A DNA stretch of 64,000 bases from an uncultured Muribaculaceae bacterium (lineage in GTDB: Bacteria > Bacteroidota > Bacteroidia > Bacteroidales > Muribaculaceae). The stretch is from positions 26,185-90,184 of the forward strand of contig CAUBJF010000010.1 of NCBI GenBank assembly GCA_958436175.1. The letters run 5' to 3'. The notes beneath the pieces are model-generated. The model made no database searches, was not told the origin of the DNA, and saw only the letters and a program-made list of their open reading frames with translations. Positions within the stretch are counted from its first letter, which is position 1. Each line of letters starts with the position of its first letter. Below, in pieces: positions 52,270-61,289 of this stretch. A program made the translations under genes and the position numbers.

Positions 52270-54255
52270 ATGGAAACAGGTACATACCGCGCACTGACAT
52301 CCGAGGAAATCGGTATTCTGGAAGGTCGCGGCTGCACTGCGTCGTCGTGGGACGACATATGGGTGTCTCCGGATTTCAATCCCGGACACCTCAGGAATGT
52401 GGAATTTTCGGGTAAGATACATCTGGGCTGTTTCGACGGCGAGTTCCGTCGTCCCGGGGGGGTTGTTCGTCCGGCCGGACTGAGCGATGTCACGCTCCAC
52501 AACGTCACAGTGGGCAACGGCGTATGTATCCGCCATGTAGCCAACTATATAGCTAACTATGATATCGCCGACGGCGTATATATCGAGAATGTCGACCGTC
52601 TGGCCTGCACGCTCGATTCAACTTTCGGTATCGGCACGGAAGTGTCCGTCCTCAATGAGACGGGAGGTCGAGAAGTTCCTATATATGAGCGTCTTTCCGC
52701 CCAGACTGCCTATCTCATCGCCATGTACCGTCACCGCCGCGAGATGGTCGAGGCACTGGTGACTATGATCAAGGTTCATGCCGATTCATTCTTCGGCAAG
52801 CGCGGCACCATAGGCCGTAACGCCGAAATACTCAATGCCGGGGCAATTACGAATGTCAATATAGGCGAATATACCCAGATACACGGCTCCACACGACTCA
52901 CCGACGGCACTATAGCATCTACTCAGGCTGCCCCTGTCTACATGGGACGTGATGTCATCGCCGAAGGCTTCGTGCTTACTTCCGGAGCGCGTGTCGACGA
53001 CGGTGCCGTGGTCCACCATTGCTTCGTCGGCCAGGCATCGCAGCTTTCACACCTTTTCTCGGCTCACGATTCGCTCTTCTTCGCCAACTGCAACTGTGAG
53101 AACGGCGAGGCTGCCGCCATATTCGGCGGCCCGTACACGGTAACGATGCATAAGTCGAGCCTTCTCATCGCCGGTATGTTCTCCTTCCTCAACGCAGGCT
53201 CGGGTTCGAACCAGAGCAACCACATGTACAAGCTCGGTCCTATCCACCAGGGCGTTGTCGAGCGTAGCTCGAAGACGACGAGCGATTCCTACATACTCTG
53301 GCCGGCGCGCATTGGCGCGTTCTCGCTCGTCATGGGACGACATGTCAATCATCCCGACACATCGCGTCTGCCTTTCTCCTACCTCATCGAAAGCAGTACG
53401 AACTCATATCTTGTACCGGGTATCAACCTGCGCAGCGTCGGTACTATACGCGATGCCCAGAAATGGCCTCGCCGCGACAAGCGCAAGGATCCCGACCTGC
53501 TTGATGCCATCAACTTCAATCTTCTCAGTCCATTCACTGTCGGCAAGATGATGAGCGGCATACAGCTGCTCGACGACCTCGAGCGCACTGCCGGTATTAC
53601 GGCCCAGCGTTTCGCGTTCCAGACCATGACTATCGAGGCTCACGCACTCCGCAAGGGACGCAAGCTCTATGGGCAGGCTATCGACAAGTTCATGGGCAAC
53701 TCCGTGATCCATCGTCTCGGCAAAGGCTGTATCGACAGTGACGAGGAAGTGCGCCGACTGCTCGCCCCGACTCATCCAGCCGGTGCCGGAAAGTGGGTCG
53801 ACGTGTGCGGCCTTTTCGCCCCCAAGAGCGAGATCGATGCCCTCTGCGACGACATAGCTTCGCGCCGCATCACGACGCTCGGCGAGATAGAGGAGCGCTG
53901 GCGCAGGCTACATGCCGACTACTACGACATGGAATGGACATGGGTTGCCGAGCACCTCAAGGATTGGTGCGGCAAGGATGCCGGAGAGATGTCGCGCCGC
54001 GATATCCGCGAGATTGTGTCGCGCTGGCTCCGCAGCGTCACCGACCTCGACGGTATGCTTCTCGACGATGCCCGTAAGGAATACTCGCTCCAGAGCCGCA
54101 CTGGTTTCGGTATTGACAGCCCCGGCGAAGATGCCGGCGACGACTTCAGCAACGTCCGTGGTGCCTACGACCGCGACCCCTTCGTGCGCATGGTCGAAGA
54201 CCATATCGAGAAGAAGACCGCCCTGGCCCGCGACATCCTTTCGCGTATAGACTGA
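52270..54255 (+). CDS. DUF4954 protein with left-handed beta-helix
   Basis: A 661-residue cytoplasmic protein typical of Bacteroidota. The N-terminal 330 residues carry hexapeptide-like repeats of a left-handed beta-helix (for example VTLHNVTVGNGVCIRHVANYI and IGEYTQIHGSTRLTDGTI). This fold is seen in nucleotidyltransferases and acyltransferases. A Cys/His-bearing segment (HHCFVGQASQLSHLFSAHDSLFFANCNCENGEAA) may be an active or metal site. The C-terminal half is helical and charged. No function has been shown for the family; it may act on sugar nucleotides. The gene ends at a strong terminator. Confidence 0.87.
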   Translation: METGTYRALTSEEIGILEGRGCTASSWDDIWVSPDFNPGHLRNVEFSGKIHLGCFDGEFRRPGGVVRPAGLSDVTLHNVTVGNGVCIRHVANYIANYDIADGVYIENVDRLACTLDSTFGIGTEVSVLNETGGREVPIYERLSAQTAYLIAMYRHRREMVEALVTMIKVHADSFFGKRGTIGRNAEILNAGAITNVNIGEYTQIHGSTRLTDGTIASTQAAPVYMGRDVIAEGFVLTSGARVDDGAVVHHCFVGQASQLSHLFSAHDSLFFANCNCENGEAAAIFGGPYTVTMHKSSLLIAGMFSFLNAGSGSNQSNHMYKLGPIHQGVVERSSKTTSDSYILWPARIGAFSLVMGRHVNHPDTSRLPFSYLIESSTNSYLVPGINLRSVGTIRDAQKWPRRDKRKDPDLLDAINFNLLSPFTVGKMMSGIQLLDDLERTAGITAQRFAFQTMTIEAHALRKGRKLYGQAIDKFMGNSVIHRLGKGCIDSDEEVRRLLAPTHPAGAGKWVDVCGLFAPKSEIDALCDDIASRRITTLGEIEERWRRLHADYYDMEWTWVAEHLKDWCGKDAGEMSRRDIREIVSRWLRSVTDLDGMLLDDARKEYSLQSRTGFGIDSPGEDAGDDFSNVRGAYDRDPFVRMVEDHIEKKTALARDILSRID

Positions 54256-54272
54256 GCGGAAATATATCCTAT

Positions 54273-54330
54273 CCATAAAAAGAGCCTTGCGAAAAACGGT
54301 GACCGTCCTTCCGCAAGGCTCTTTTTATGG
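54273..54330 (+). terminator. long terminator hairpin after DUF4954
   Basis: CCATAAAAAGAGCCTTGCG (54273-54291) and its perfect 19-base inverse (54312-54330) enclose a 20-base loop. The loop has a small inner hairpin, ACGGT-g-ACCGT. A/T tracts on each side allow bidirectional use. Confidence 0.85.
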
Positions 54331-54350
54331 CTCTGTCTTGTTGCCCGGAT

Positions 54351-54389
54351 AAAAAAACAAAGGCGGCAGGATTTGCGTCCTGCCGCCTT
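54351..54389 (-). terminator. terminator of rpsA
   Basis: AAGGCGGCAGGA (54360-54371) pairs with TCCTGCCGCCTT (54378-54389). On minus the stem is followed by TGTTTTTTT, a strong T-run. Confidence 0.88.
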
Positions 54390-54419
54390 GAGGGTTATAA
54401 TCGATATTTTAGGGTTCGA

Positions 54420-56204
54420 TTACTTGGAGAGCTTCTCCTTGAGGGCTGCGAGAGCTTCGAGGTCGCCAAGAGTTGTGCGTTCGATAGGAGTTGTAGCTGC
54501 GGGAGCTTCTTCAATCTGCTTCTTGGGACGTTCGGCACGCTTAGCTTTACGTTCAGCCTGCTTCTCGGCACGGGTTTCGTCTTCGAAGATGCGGCTGTGC
54601 GAGAGGATGATGCGCTTGCTTTCCTTGTTGAATTCGATTACCTTGAAGTTGAGCTTTTCGTCAACCTTTGCCTGGGTACCGTCTTCCTTAACGAGGTGCT
54701 TGGGAGTAGCGAAGCCTTCCACGCCGTAGGGAAGGGCAACGACAGCGCCTTTGTCGAGCATTTCGACGATAGTGCCTTCGTGGATGGAGCCGACGGTGAA
54801 GATTGTCTCGAATACATCCCAGGGATTTTCTTCGAGCTGCTTGTGACCGAGGCTGAGGCGGCGGTTGTCCTTGTCGATCTGAAGAACTTCAACTTCGATG
54901 TCGGCACCGACCTGAGTGAATTCGTTGGGGTGTTTGATCTTCTTTGTCCAGGAGAGGTCGCTGATGTGGATGAGACCGTCGACACCTTCTTCGATTTCGA
55001 CGAATACGCCGAAGTTGGTGAAGTTACGCACCTTGGCAGTGTGGCGGCTGCCGATGGGGTACTTGGTTTCGATGTTCTCCCAGGGATCGCTCTTGAGCTG
55101 CTTGATGCCGAGGCTCATCTTACGTTCGTTGCGGTCGAGGGTAAGGATGACAGCTTCGATTTCGTCGCCGATCTTGAGGAATTCCTGAGCGGAACGGAGG
55201 TGCTGAGACCATGACATCTCGCTGACGTGGATGAGGCCTTCTACGCCCGGAGCAACTTCGAGGAATGCGCCGTAGTCTGCCATAACGACAACTTTGCCTT
55301 TGACCTTGTCGCCAACTTTGAGGTTGGGGTCGAGGGCATCCCAGGGATGGGGATGGAGCTGCTTGAGACCTAGGGCGATACGCTTCTTCTCGTTGTCGAA
55401 GTCGAGAATAACGACATTGAGCTTCTGGTCGAGCTGGACAACTTCGCTGGGATGGCTTACGCGGCCCCAGGAAAGGTCGGTGATATGGATAAGGCCGTCG
55501 ACACCGCCGAGGTCGATGAATACGCCGTAGGAGGTGATGTTCTTGACGGTGCCTTCGAGTACCTGGCCCTTTTCGAGCTTGGAGATGATTTCGCGCTTCT
55601 GCTGTTCGAGTTCGGCCTCGATGAGAGCTTTGTGCGAAACGACAACGTTACGGAACTCTTCGTTGATCTTGACGACCTTGAATTCCATGGTCTTGCCTAC
55701 AAATACATCGTAGTCGCGGATGGGCTTTACGTCGATCTGCGAGCCGGGGAGGAAGGCTTCGATGCCGAATACGTCGACAATCATACCGCCCTTTGTGCGG
55801 CATTTGATGAAGCCCTTGATGATTTCGTTGTTTTCGAGGGCAGCGTTGACGCGTTCCCAGGAGCGCGATGCACGTGCTTTCTTGTGGGAAAGGATGAGCT
55901 GACCCTTGCGGTCTTCCTGATTTTCGATGAATACCTCTACCTTGTCGCCGACTTTGATATCGGGGTTGTAGCGGAATTCGCTCATCGGGATGATACCATC
56001 GGATTTGTAGTCGATGTTAACCACGGCTTCGCGCTTGTTGAGAGCGATGATGGTACCTTCGATTACTTCCTTGTCTTTTACCGAGTTGAGGCTCTCCTCA
56101 TAAGCGTGAGTGAGCTCTGCACGAGATTTCTCGCCGGTGCTTTCGCCGTTTTCATAGGCATCCCAGTCGAAATCCTCAACAGGGGAATTTTTTAATTCTG
56201 TCAT
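54420..56204 (-). CDS. rpsA: 30S ribosomal protein S1
   Basis: A 594-residue S1 protein with six OB-type S1 repeats. The later four are very clear: GTVKNITSYGVFIDLGGVDGLIHITDLSW, GKVVVMADYGAFLEVAPGVEGLIHVSEMSW, AKVRNFTNFGVFVEIEEGVDGLIHISDLSW and GTIVEMLDKGAVVALPYGVEGF. The first two repeats are more divergent, as usual for ribosome-binding domains. An acidic N-terminus (about 1-40) and a Lys/Arg/Ala-rich tail (about 540-594) complete it. It brings mRNAs lacking strong ribosome-binding sites to the 30S subunit, important in Bacteroidota, which use few Shine-Dalgarno sequences. Confidence 0.97.
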   Translation of the reverse strand: MTELKNSPVEDFDWDAYENGESTGEKSRAELTHAYEESLNSVKDKEVIEGTIIALNKREAVVNIDYKSDGIIPMSEFRYNPDIKVGDKVEVFIENQEDRKGQLILSHKKARASRSWERVNAALENNEIIKGFIKCRTKGGMIVDVFGIEAFLPGSQIDVKPIRDYDVFVGKTMEFKVVKINEEFRNVVVSHKALIEAELEQQKREIISKLEKGQVLEGTVKNITSYGVFIDLGGVDGLIHITDLSWGRVSHPSEVVQLDQKLNVVILDFDNEKKRIALGLKQLHPHPWDALDPNLKVGDKVKGKVVVMADYGAFLEVAPGVEGLIHVSEMSWSQHLRSAQEFLKIGDEIEAVILTLDRNERKMSLGIKQLKSDPWENIETKYPIGSRHTAKVRNFTNFGVFVEIEEGVDGLIHISDLSWTKKIKHPNEFTQVGADIEVEVLQIDKDNRRLSLGHKQLEENPWDVFETIFTVGSIHEGTIVEMLDKGAVVALPYGVEGFATPKHLVKEDGTQAKVDEKLNFKVIEFNKESKRIILSHSRIFEDETRAEKQAERKAKRAERPKKQIEEAPAATTPIERTTLGDLEALAALKEKLSK

Positions 56205-56281
56205 TAAGTTAGTTAATAAATATGGTTAATTATAAATGCCTGAAGCTGACGGCCTTTCGGGCGGCTGCTCCATTTGCGCCG

Positions 56282-56289
56282 CAAAGGTA
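56282..56289 (-). promoter_or_regulatory. rpsA -7 promoter box
   Basis: Minus-strand TACCTTTG matches the consensus, giving a leader of about 70 bases. The -33 box is only TTGT. Confidence 0.6.
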
Positions 56290-56370
56290 CGTAAAAAAAT
56301 CGGTCTTTACAATAGTCTTTTTGTGTGTATCAGCATTTTGTGCCGAATTTCGGCCATCGGCAGCAGTATC

Positions 56371-56973
56371 TTATCTCGGAAGGATAGTCGAAGCCCAGTT
56401 AGGAAGCTCTTCTACATAGCGTTTCGCAAGTTCGCCGTCGCTTAGCCTGAATAGAAGCCTGGCTTCTGCGTCCTCGATTGAGTTGTCATAGACATACAGC
56501 CTGTCGACATATGGAGCTAAGGCTATACAGTTTGCTATGGACTTATCGTAACGTGATATGATTTTTGGAATTGGTACGTCGTGACCTCCATTTAGCACAC
56601 GGTTTGCGACGCGCTTTGCATTGATAGTAGGAGATTCGGTTGAGACAAAGAATAGGCGTATGAAGAATCCTGCTTGCCTTGCCCGAAGAATATAGTCTAC
56701 TTTGTCTGTTGTAGACATCACGGTTTCGAAGATATGGCTCCTGCGTTCTCTAAGACATTTCTCGCGCCAGTCATTGCAGTAGTTGGCCGCTTTCAGGACA
56801 GCTTCCTGATTGTTCCAGTCGCCGAATACATCACGGGCAACAATGTCGGGATTGATATACTCCGAATCCTCCAGCCATTCATGATGCAGAATTTTTGAGG
56901 TAACGGAAGTCTTACCCGACCCATTAGGCCCGGCGATTATTATTAGAACGGGACGATGTTTACTTGCCGGCAT
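56371..56973 (-). CDS. zeta-toxin-like P-loop kinase
   Basis: A 200-residue protein of the zeta toxin / AAA_33 group. Walker A is IAGPNGSGKTSVT (about 13-25). Next come YINPDIVARDVFG, RRSHIFETVMSTTDKVDYILRARQAGF and the highly typical SPTINAKRVANRVLNGGHDVPIPKIISRYDKSIAN, ending YVYDNS. Zeta toxins phosphorylate UDP-GlcNAc and block cell-wall synthesis; chromosomal relatives are not always toxic. The start ATG 56973 is preferred to a GTG one codon earlier. It overlaps the preceding 71-residue gene by 14 bases, as toxins often do with antitoxins. The partner is not an epsilon-type antitoxin. Confidence 0.87.
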   Translation of the reverse strand: MPASKHRPVLIIIAGPNGSGKTSVTSKILHHEWLEDSEYINPDIVARDVFGDWNNQEAVLKAANYCNDWREKCLRERRSHIFETVMSTTDKVDYILRARQAGFFIRLFFVSTESPTINAKRVANRVLNGGHDVPIPKIISRYDKSIANCIALAPYVDRLYVYDNSIEDAEARLLFRLSDGELAKRYVEELPNWASTILPR

Positions 56974-57175
56974 CACGAAGTCTTGCTAAGGTTTCTTCAA
57001 CTCTTGTGCGAGCATCTTGTGTTGCCGCCTCGATTCCGGCAGCCACACGCTCGGCCGCCCGGCGTGTGCTCTCGCGTGCTTCCTCGGCTACTTCGCGCAT
57101 AATCTGGGCCATGCGTTCGTCGCCCGGTTCTTCCATCGACGTGAGTCGATAACTGTTCATCTGTTCTTCCGACAT
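56960..57175 (-). CDS. small helical protein upstream of the zeta-like kinase, possible antitoxin
   Basis: A 71-residue protein starting MSEEQMNSYRLTSMEEPGD. The core YRLTSMEEPGDERMAQIMREVAEEA is followed by a long Ala/Arg/Glu-rich amphipathic helix to the end (ESTRRAAERVAAGIEAATQ...). Small genes with a similar opening precede zeta-like kinases in other Bacteroidota as far as I recall; that is not checked here. The promoter box at 57203-57210 excludes the longer frame up to 57205. By position it is a candidate antitoxin or regulator of the kinase. Confidence 0.72.
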   Translation of the reverse strand: MSEEQMNSYRLTSMEEPGDERMAQIMREVAEEARESTRRAAERVAAGIEAATQDARTRVEETLARLRDAGK

Positions 57176-57202
57176 AATCAGCAATCTTTTCTTGTTCAGG
57201 GT

Positions 57203-57210
57203 CAAAGTTA
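57203..57210 (-). promoter_or_regulatory. -7 box of the small-protein/zeta operon
   Basis: Minus-strand TAACTTTG matches the consensus. The predicted start near 57196 leaves about 20 bases to the ATG at 57175. The -33 box is unclear. Confidence 0.6.
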
Positions 57211-57284
57211 CGAAAAATCCTGAGAAAACATCTTTGTTTTGGACTAATCCGCATCTTGTTTCACCTAAATATACTGAAAATATA

Positions 57285-57323
57285 AAAGTTAACGGCTGCG
57301 GAGAGTGGGAGTCCGCAGCCGTT
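57285..57323 (-). terminator. terminator of glgB
   Basis: AACGGCTGCGGA (57291-57302) pairs with TCCGCAGCCGTT (57312-57323). On minus it is followed by AACTTTTATATTTT. Confidence 0.8.
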
Positions 57324-57350
57324 GGGCTTGTTGTCTATAAAACTTGGGTA

Positions 57351-59405
57351 TCAGTCCTTTTTGGGCTTGCGGCCACGACGGGCGGGGTGCTTGCGGAGGA
57401 CGAGTGCCGTACGTGCCGGGAGGTAGAGTGGCAGTCGTTCGACACCGGCCGATTCGTAGAGGGGATCGGGCTTGGTGAAGTGTTCGACAGTGGTGTCGAT
57501 GTTGCCAAAACCGCCATAGGCAGGGTCGTCGGAGCTCAGTACGGTGCTGTAGACACCGCCGGGTGCGAGCAGTCCGTAGCCGTCATAGCTCTTGAAGGGG
57601 CTGAAGTTGAAGACGAATACGAGGTCGCCGCGCATGAAGGCGAGCACCTGGTCGTCGTCCTTGTCCCAGAGCTTGCGTATGGGCTTGGCCTGGAAATTAT
57701 GCACGGAGCTGACGAGCTCTATCATAGCGTTGTCGAAGGCATTGAGGAAGCGGTACTGGAGATCCTGACGGTCGACGAGGTCCCACTGGCGGCGTGCGTA
57801 CTTGTAGCTCCAGCCGTTGCCTTCGCGAGGGAAGTCGATCCATTCGGGATGACCGAACTCGTTGCCCATGAAGTTGAGGTAGCCGCCGTTGATGGTGGCG
57901 AGGGTGACGAGGCGTATCATCTTGTGGAGGGCTATTCCGCGTGCCACGTCGGCATCTGTGTCGCCGACCATCATGTGCCAGTACATCTTGGCATCTATAA
58001 GGCGGAAAATCACCGTCTTGTCGCCCACCAGGGCCTGGTCGTGGCTCTCGACGTAAGAGATGGTCTTCTCGTCGGCACGGCGGTTGGTGAGTTCCCAGAA
58101 GATGGATGTCGGGTGCCAGTCTTCGTCTTTTTTCTCTTTGAGGGTCTTGATCCAGTAGTCTGGAATACCCATGGCCATGCGGTAGTCGAAGCCTATGCCT
58201 CCGTCCTTGAAGGGTATGGCGAGGCCGGGCATGCCGCTCATCTCTTCTGCGATGGTGATAGCCGTCGGCTTGATTTCGTGGATGAGCTTGTTGGCGAGGG
58301 TGAGGTATGTTATGGCATCGACATCCTGGCCGCCGTCGTAGTAGTCGGCATAGCTGCCGAATGCCTTGCCGAGGCCGTGGTCGTAGTAGAGCATGGAGGT
58401 CACGCCGTCGAAGCGGAAGCCGTCGAAGTGGTATTCCTCGAGCCAGTACTTGCAGTTGGAGAGCAGGAAGTGGATGACTTCGTTCTTGCCGTAGTCGAAG
58501 CAGAGGGAGTCCCATGCCGGATGTTCGCGCCTACCCGGGTCGGCGTGGAAGTAGAGCGAGGACGAACCGTCGAGACGGCCTATGCCCTCGTTTTCGTTCT
58601 TGACGGCGTGGGAGTGGACGATGTCCATGATGACGGCTATGCCGCGCTTATGGGCATCGTCGATGAGCTTCTTGAGGTCTTCGGGGCTGCCGAAACGGCT
58701 CGATGCGGCAAAGAAATTGGATACGTGGTAGCCGAAGGAGCCGTAGTAGGGGTGCTCCTGGATGGCCATTATCTGGATGGCGTTGTAGCCGTCCTTCTCG
58801 ATGCGAGGAAGTATGTTGCGTCGGAATTCTTCGTATGTGCCGACACCTTCTTTCTGCTGGGCCATGCCGATATGGCATTCGTATATGAGTAGTGGGGCGA
58901 CATCGGGCGTGAAACCCTTGTCGTGCCAGCGGAAAGCCCTTGTCGGGGCATAGATCTGGGCGGAGAAGATATGTGTCGTCGGGTCCTGGACTACGCGTGT
59001 GGCGTATGCCGGGATGCGTTCGCCTCTGCCGCCGGGCCATTCGACAATCATCTTGTAGAGCTGGCCGTCGGCCATGGCTTCGGGAGGGAAGGTGCCTTCC
59101 CAGACGCCCGACAGGCCTTCGTCGACGCGGTGCAGACGGTACTCGGGCTTCTCTTCCCAGTTCGAGAAATCGCCTACGAGGCATATTCCGGAAGCGTTGG
59201 GAGCCCATTCGCGGAACACCCAGCTGCCGTCGGCGTTGTGGTGGAGTCCGAAATATTTGTGGGCGTTGGCAAAGTCGACAAGCGATGTCTTGCCGCCTAA
59301 GAGGTCACGTTCTTTGCGTATCACGTCCTGATGACGTCCCTCGATGGCCGTTGCATAGGGAGCGAGCCACGGGTCTTTCCTGAGGATATTGAGCTGTCGT
59401 GCCAT
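57351..59405 (-). CDS. glgB: 1,4-alpha-glucan branching enzyme (GH13, eukaryotic-type subfamily)
   Basis: A 684-residue branching enzyme. The CBM48-like N-domain (about 50-150) has NADGSWVFREWAPNASGICLVGDFSNW. The catalytic barrel has MDIVHSHAVKNE, the nucleophile in DGFRFDGVTSMLYYDHG, the general acid in ITIAEEMSGMPG, and YVESHDQALVGDKT. The C-domain carries NFSPFKSYDGYG. The sequence is close to the plant/animal type GBE rather than the proteobacterial one, as is usual in Bacteroidota. A basic tail ends it (ARRGRKPKKD). It is separated from the debranching operon at 16362-21033 but acts on the same glycogen. Confidence 0.95.
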   Translation of the reverse strand: MARQLNILRKDPWLAPYATAIEGRHQDVIRKERDLLGGKTSLVDFANAHKYFGLHHNADGSWVFREWAPNASGICLVGDFSNWEEKPEYRLHRVDEGLSGVWEGTFPPEAMADGQLYKMIVEWPGGRGERIPAYATRVVQDPTTHIFSAQIYAPTRAFRWHDKGFTPDVAPLLIYECHIGMAQQKEGVGTYEEFRRNILPRIEKDGYNAIQIMAIQEHPYYGSFGYHVSNFFAASSRFGSPEDLKKLIDDAHKRGIAVIMDIVHSHAVKNENEGIGRLDGSSSLYFHADPGRREHPAWDSLCFDYGKNEVIHFLLSNCKYWLEEYHFDGFRFDGVTSMLYYDHGLGKAFGSYADYYDGGQDVDAITYLTLANKLIHEIKPTAITIAEEMSGMPGLAIPFKDGGIGFDYRMAMGIPDYWIKTLKEKKDEDWHPTSIFWELTNRRADEKTISYVESHDQALVGDKTVIFRLIDAKMYWHMMVGDTDADVARGIALHKMIRLVTLATINGGYLNFMGNEFGHPEWIDFPREGNGWSYKYARRQWDLVDRQDLQYRFLNAFDNAMIELVSSVHNFQAKPIRKLWDKDDDQVLAFMRGDLVFVFNFSPFKSYDGYGLLAPGGVYSTVLSSDDPAYGGFGNIDTTVEHFTKPDPLYESAGVERLPLYLPARTALVLRKHPARRGRKPKKD

Positions 59406-59454
59406 ATCGGTATGTGTTTTATTGGACTTATGGATGGTTGAAGAGGGAGTATTT

Positions 59455-60141
59455 TCAGTGTTTGCGGTCGAAGTCGGCCGGAATCTCGCCCCATTCCTCT
59501 GTCTTCCATTTGAGGATGGGGTTCACGATAGGACCGTTTGCCTTGAGCCATGCGTCGGCACGGTCGAGGAGGGCCCAGGTCATGGCCGTCGCTTCGTTGC
59601 GCGGCAGGGTGGTGTGCGAGCCGCCACGGCGCAGCCACGCGAAAGTGTTCTTGGAGTCTGTATATATAGGAGTATGGGTGTCGCCGGAGCGTTTGAGCAG
59701 GGCGGCCACATGAATCATTGCGAGGTATTCGGCTATGTTGTTAGTGCCTGTGAGAGGGTATTTGTCGCCGACATGGAACATCTCCTTTCCGTCGATGACG
59801 CGTACGCCGCGGTATTCCATCTTTCCGGGGTTGCCGGAGCATGCACCGTCGACGGCGATGGCATCAAGGCGTATGCCGGGGATGACCGTGTAGTCGCGCG
59901 GTTCGGAGGGCAGGGGTCTTAGCGGGTCGCCCCCTGTATGGCGTATAATCTGGCGCATCATTCCGAGCTGTTGCGTGGGGTCGCCGCGGTACGCCTCGAC
60001 AGCCTCCTCCATGGTGTCGAATGACTTGAAACGTGCACCTTCGTAGCCGTTGGTCTGCAGCTGGCACTCCGTCCAGCTGTCGTAGACTCCCGGACGGCCT
60101 CCGACCCATACTACATAGTACTTTTTCTTTGCTTTGCTCAT
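59455..60141 (-). CDS. rnhA: ribonuclease HI with N-terminal viroplasmin-like domain
   Basis: A 228-residue enzyme that cuts RNA in RNA-DNA hybrids. The N-terminal domain (about 5-50; YYVVWVGGRPGVYDSWTECQLQTNGYEGARFKSF) is the caulimovirus viroplasmin-like module that binds hybrids. The RNase H core has the catalytic acids in AVDGACSGNPG, NNIAEYLAMI and IYTDSKNTFAW, and ends EEWGEIPADFDRK. The start ATG overlaps the stop of the Ald-like gene by four bases; glgB follows after 49 bases. Confidence 0.93.
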   Translation of the reverse strand: MSKAKKKYYVVWVGGRPGVYDSWTECQLQTNGYEGARFKSFDTMEEAVEAYRGDPTQQLGMMRQIIRHTGGDPLRPLPSEPRDYTVIPGIRLDAIAVDGACSGNPGKMEYRGVRVIDGKEMFHVGDKYPLTGTNNIAEYLAMIHVAALLKRSGDTHTPIYTDSKNTFAWLRRGGSHTTLPRNEATAMTWALLDRADAWLKANGPIVNPILKWKTEEWGEIPADFDRKH

Positions 60142-61289
60142 GAGAACTGGAGGAAGAGGTTTATGTCGACAGACCGAATGCCGAGTGTACGCCCTACGGC
60201 GTTGTTAACGCATTTGCCAAAGAAGATGCACGCAGCCTTGCGCAGCGAGGGGTTGAGCTTTAGTGCGTTGACGGCTCCCTCGCGGACGAGGATGTCGTCG
60301 AGCATGGAGCTGACGGTATTGCTCATTGCCATGGCCACGGTACGCGGCACGGCGTTGCCTGCATTGGTGTAGCACAGGCGCACGGGTGCGTCGGCATCGT
60401 TGTCGGAGGGCGATGCGAGGTCGAGGTCGATGATGGGCATGGAAGGGAAGGCGCTGCCCGGTTCGGAGCTGAGATCGAAGCATATCACCCCCTTCTTCAT
60501 CGTCGAGGCGAGCGTGCTGTCGACGATGCCGCAGCGCGGCGTGGTGTCAGTGGACACCACTATGTCGGCCGATCGCAGGGCACTTTCGAACACACGTGGA
60601 TGGAGAGCCGAGCATATGGCGCCCGGTCCGAGCATTGCCGAGGCGGAGCGTAGACGGTAGATGTTGTTGTCGAACATGCGTACTGTCGCCCCGAGGCCAA
60701 TTGCTGCGGTGGCTGCGGCGACAGCTGCCATGTCGGACCCTATCACCATCACTTCGCAGGGCACGACCCCGGCGACACCGCCGAGGAGTATGCCTTTGCC
60801 GTGGATGGCGTCAGCAAGTAGCGACGATGCTATGGCTATGGCGGCCCGTCCGTCGATTTCATGGAGGATGTCGGCATAGGGACGGCGGCCTTCCTCGTCG
60901 GCAATCAGCTCGAGGGCGAGCATGATGACGTGCCTGTCGAGAAGTATCCGGAGTGTCTCTTTGTCGTTTTCCCGTGCGTGAAGGAAGGTGAGCAGCAGGG
61001 AGCCCCGTTTGAGCCGCTTTGCGTCGTCGGTCGTAAGGGCAGGAAGATAGAGTACGATGTCGGCCCCGAGGGCTTCTGTGCGTTCGACTATCTCGACGCC
61101 GCAGGCGGCGTAGGCATTGTCGCTGTAGTGGATATGGGCTGCCGCCCCACGTTCCATCTTTACTATGAAGCCGCGGTCGACGAGCATTCCGGCACCTTCC
61201 GGTGTCAGCGGGAAACGGTGTTCCAGGATGTTGCGGCAGGCAGGCAGGCCGATGGAGGCTTGCCGTGTGACACCGGCGACACGCATCAT
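60138..61289 (-). CDS. alanine dehydrogenase-like protein, divergent
   Basis: A 383-residue protein of the alanine dehydrogenase / transhydrogenase alpha family. Family features: EHRFPLTPEGAGMLVDRGF with the substrate-binding Arg, LTFLHARENDKETL with the catalytic-type His, and the nucleotide-binding region GGVAGVVPCEVMVIGSDMAAVAAATAAIGLGA. The usual glycine-rich GGG-V-G reads GSDMAAV, and the Lys-containing K-x-K-E-P segment reads LYLPALT. Both are departures from active Ald. The ATG at 61289 overlaps the aroK stop; an upstream ATG at 61316 would overlap more. Its activity is uncertain. Confidence 0.8.
   Translation of the reverse strand: MMRVAGVTRQASIGLPACRNILEHRFPLTPEGAGMLVDRGFIVKMERGAAAHIHYSDNAYAACGVEIVERTEALGADIVLYLPALTTDDAKRLKRGSLLLTFLHARENDKETLRILLDRHVIMLALELIADEEGRRPYADILHEIDGRAAIAIASSLLADAIHGKGILLGGVAGVVPCEVMVIGSDMAAVAAATAAIGLGATVRMFDNNIYRLRSASAMLGPGAICSALHPRVFESALRSADIVVSTDTTPRCGIVDSTLASTMKKGVICFDLSSEPGSAFPSMPIIDLDLASPSDNDADAPVRLCYTNAGNAVPRTVAMAMSNTVSSMLDDILVREGAVNALKLNPSLRKAACIFFGKCVNNAVGRTLGIRSVDINLFLQFS

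Noticed and set aside
57192..58892. 566-codon open frame on plus
   Set aside because: It runs antisense to glgB, whose motifs are complete. The frame is open because of the codon bias of the real gene.
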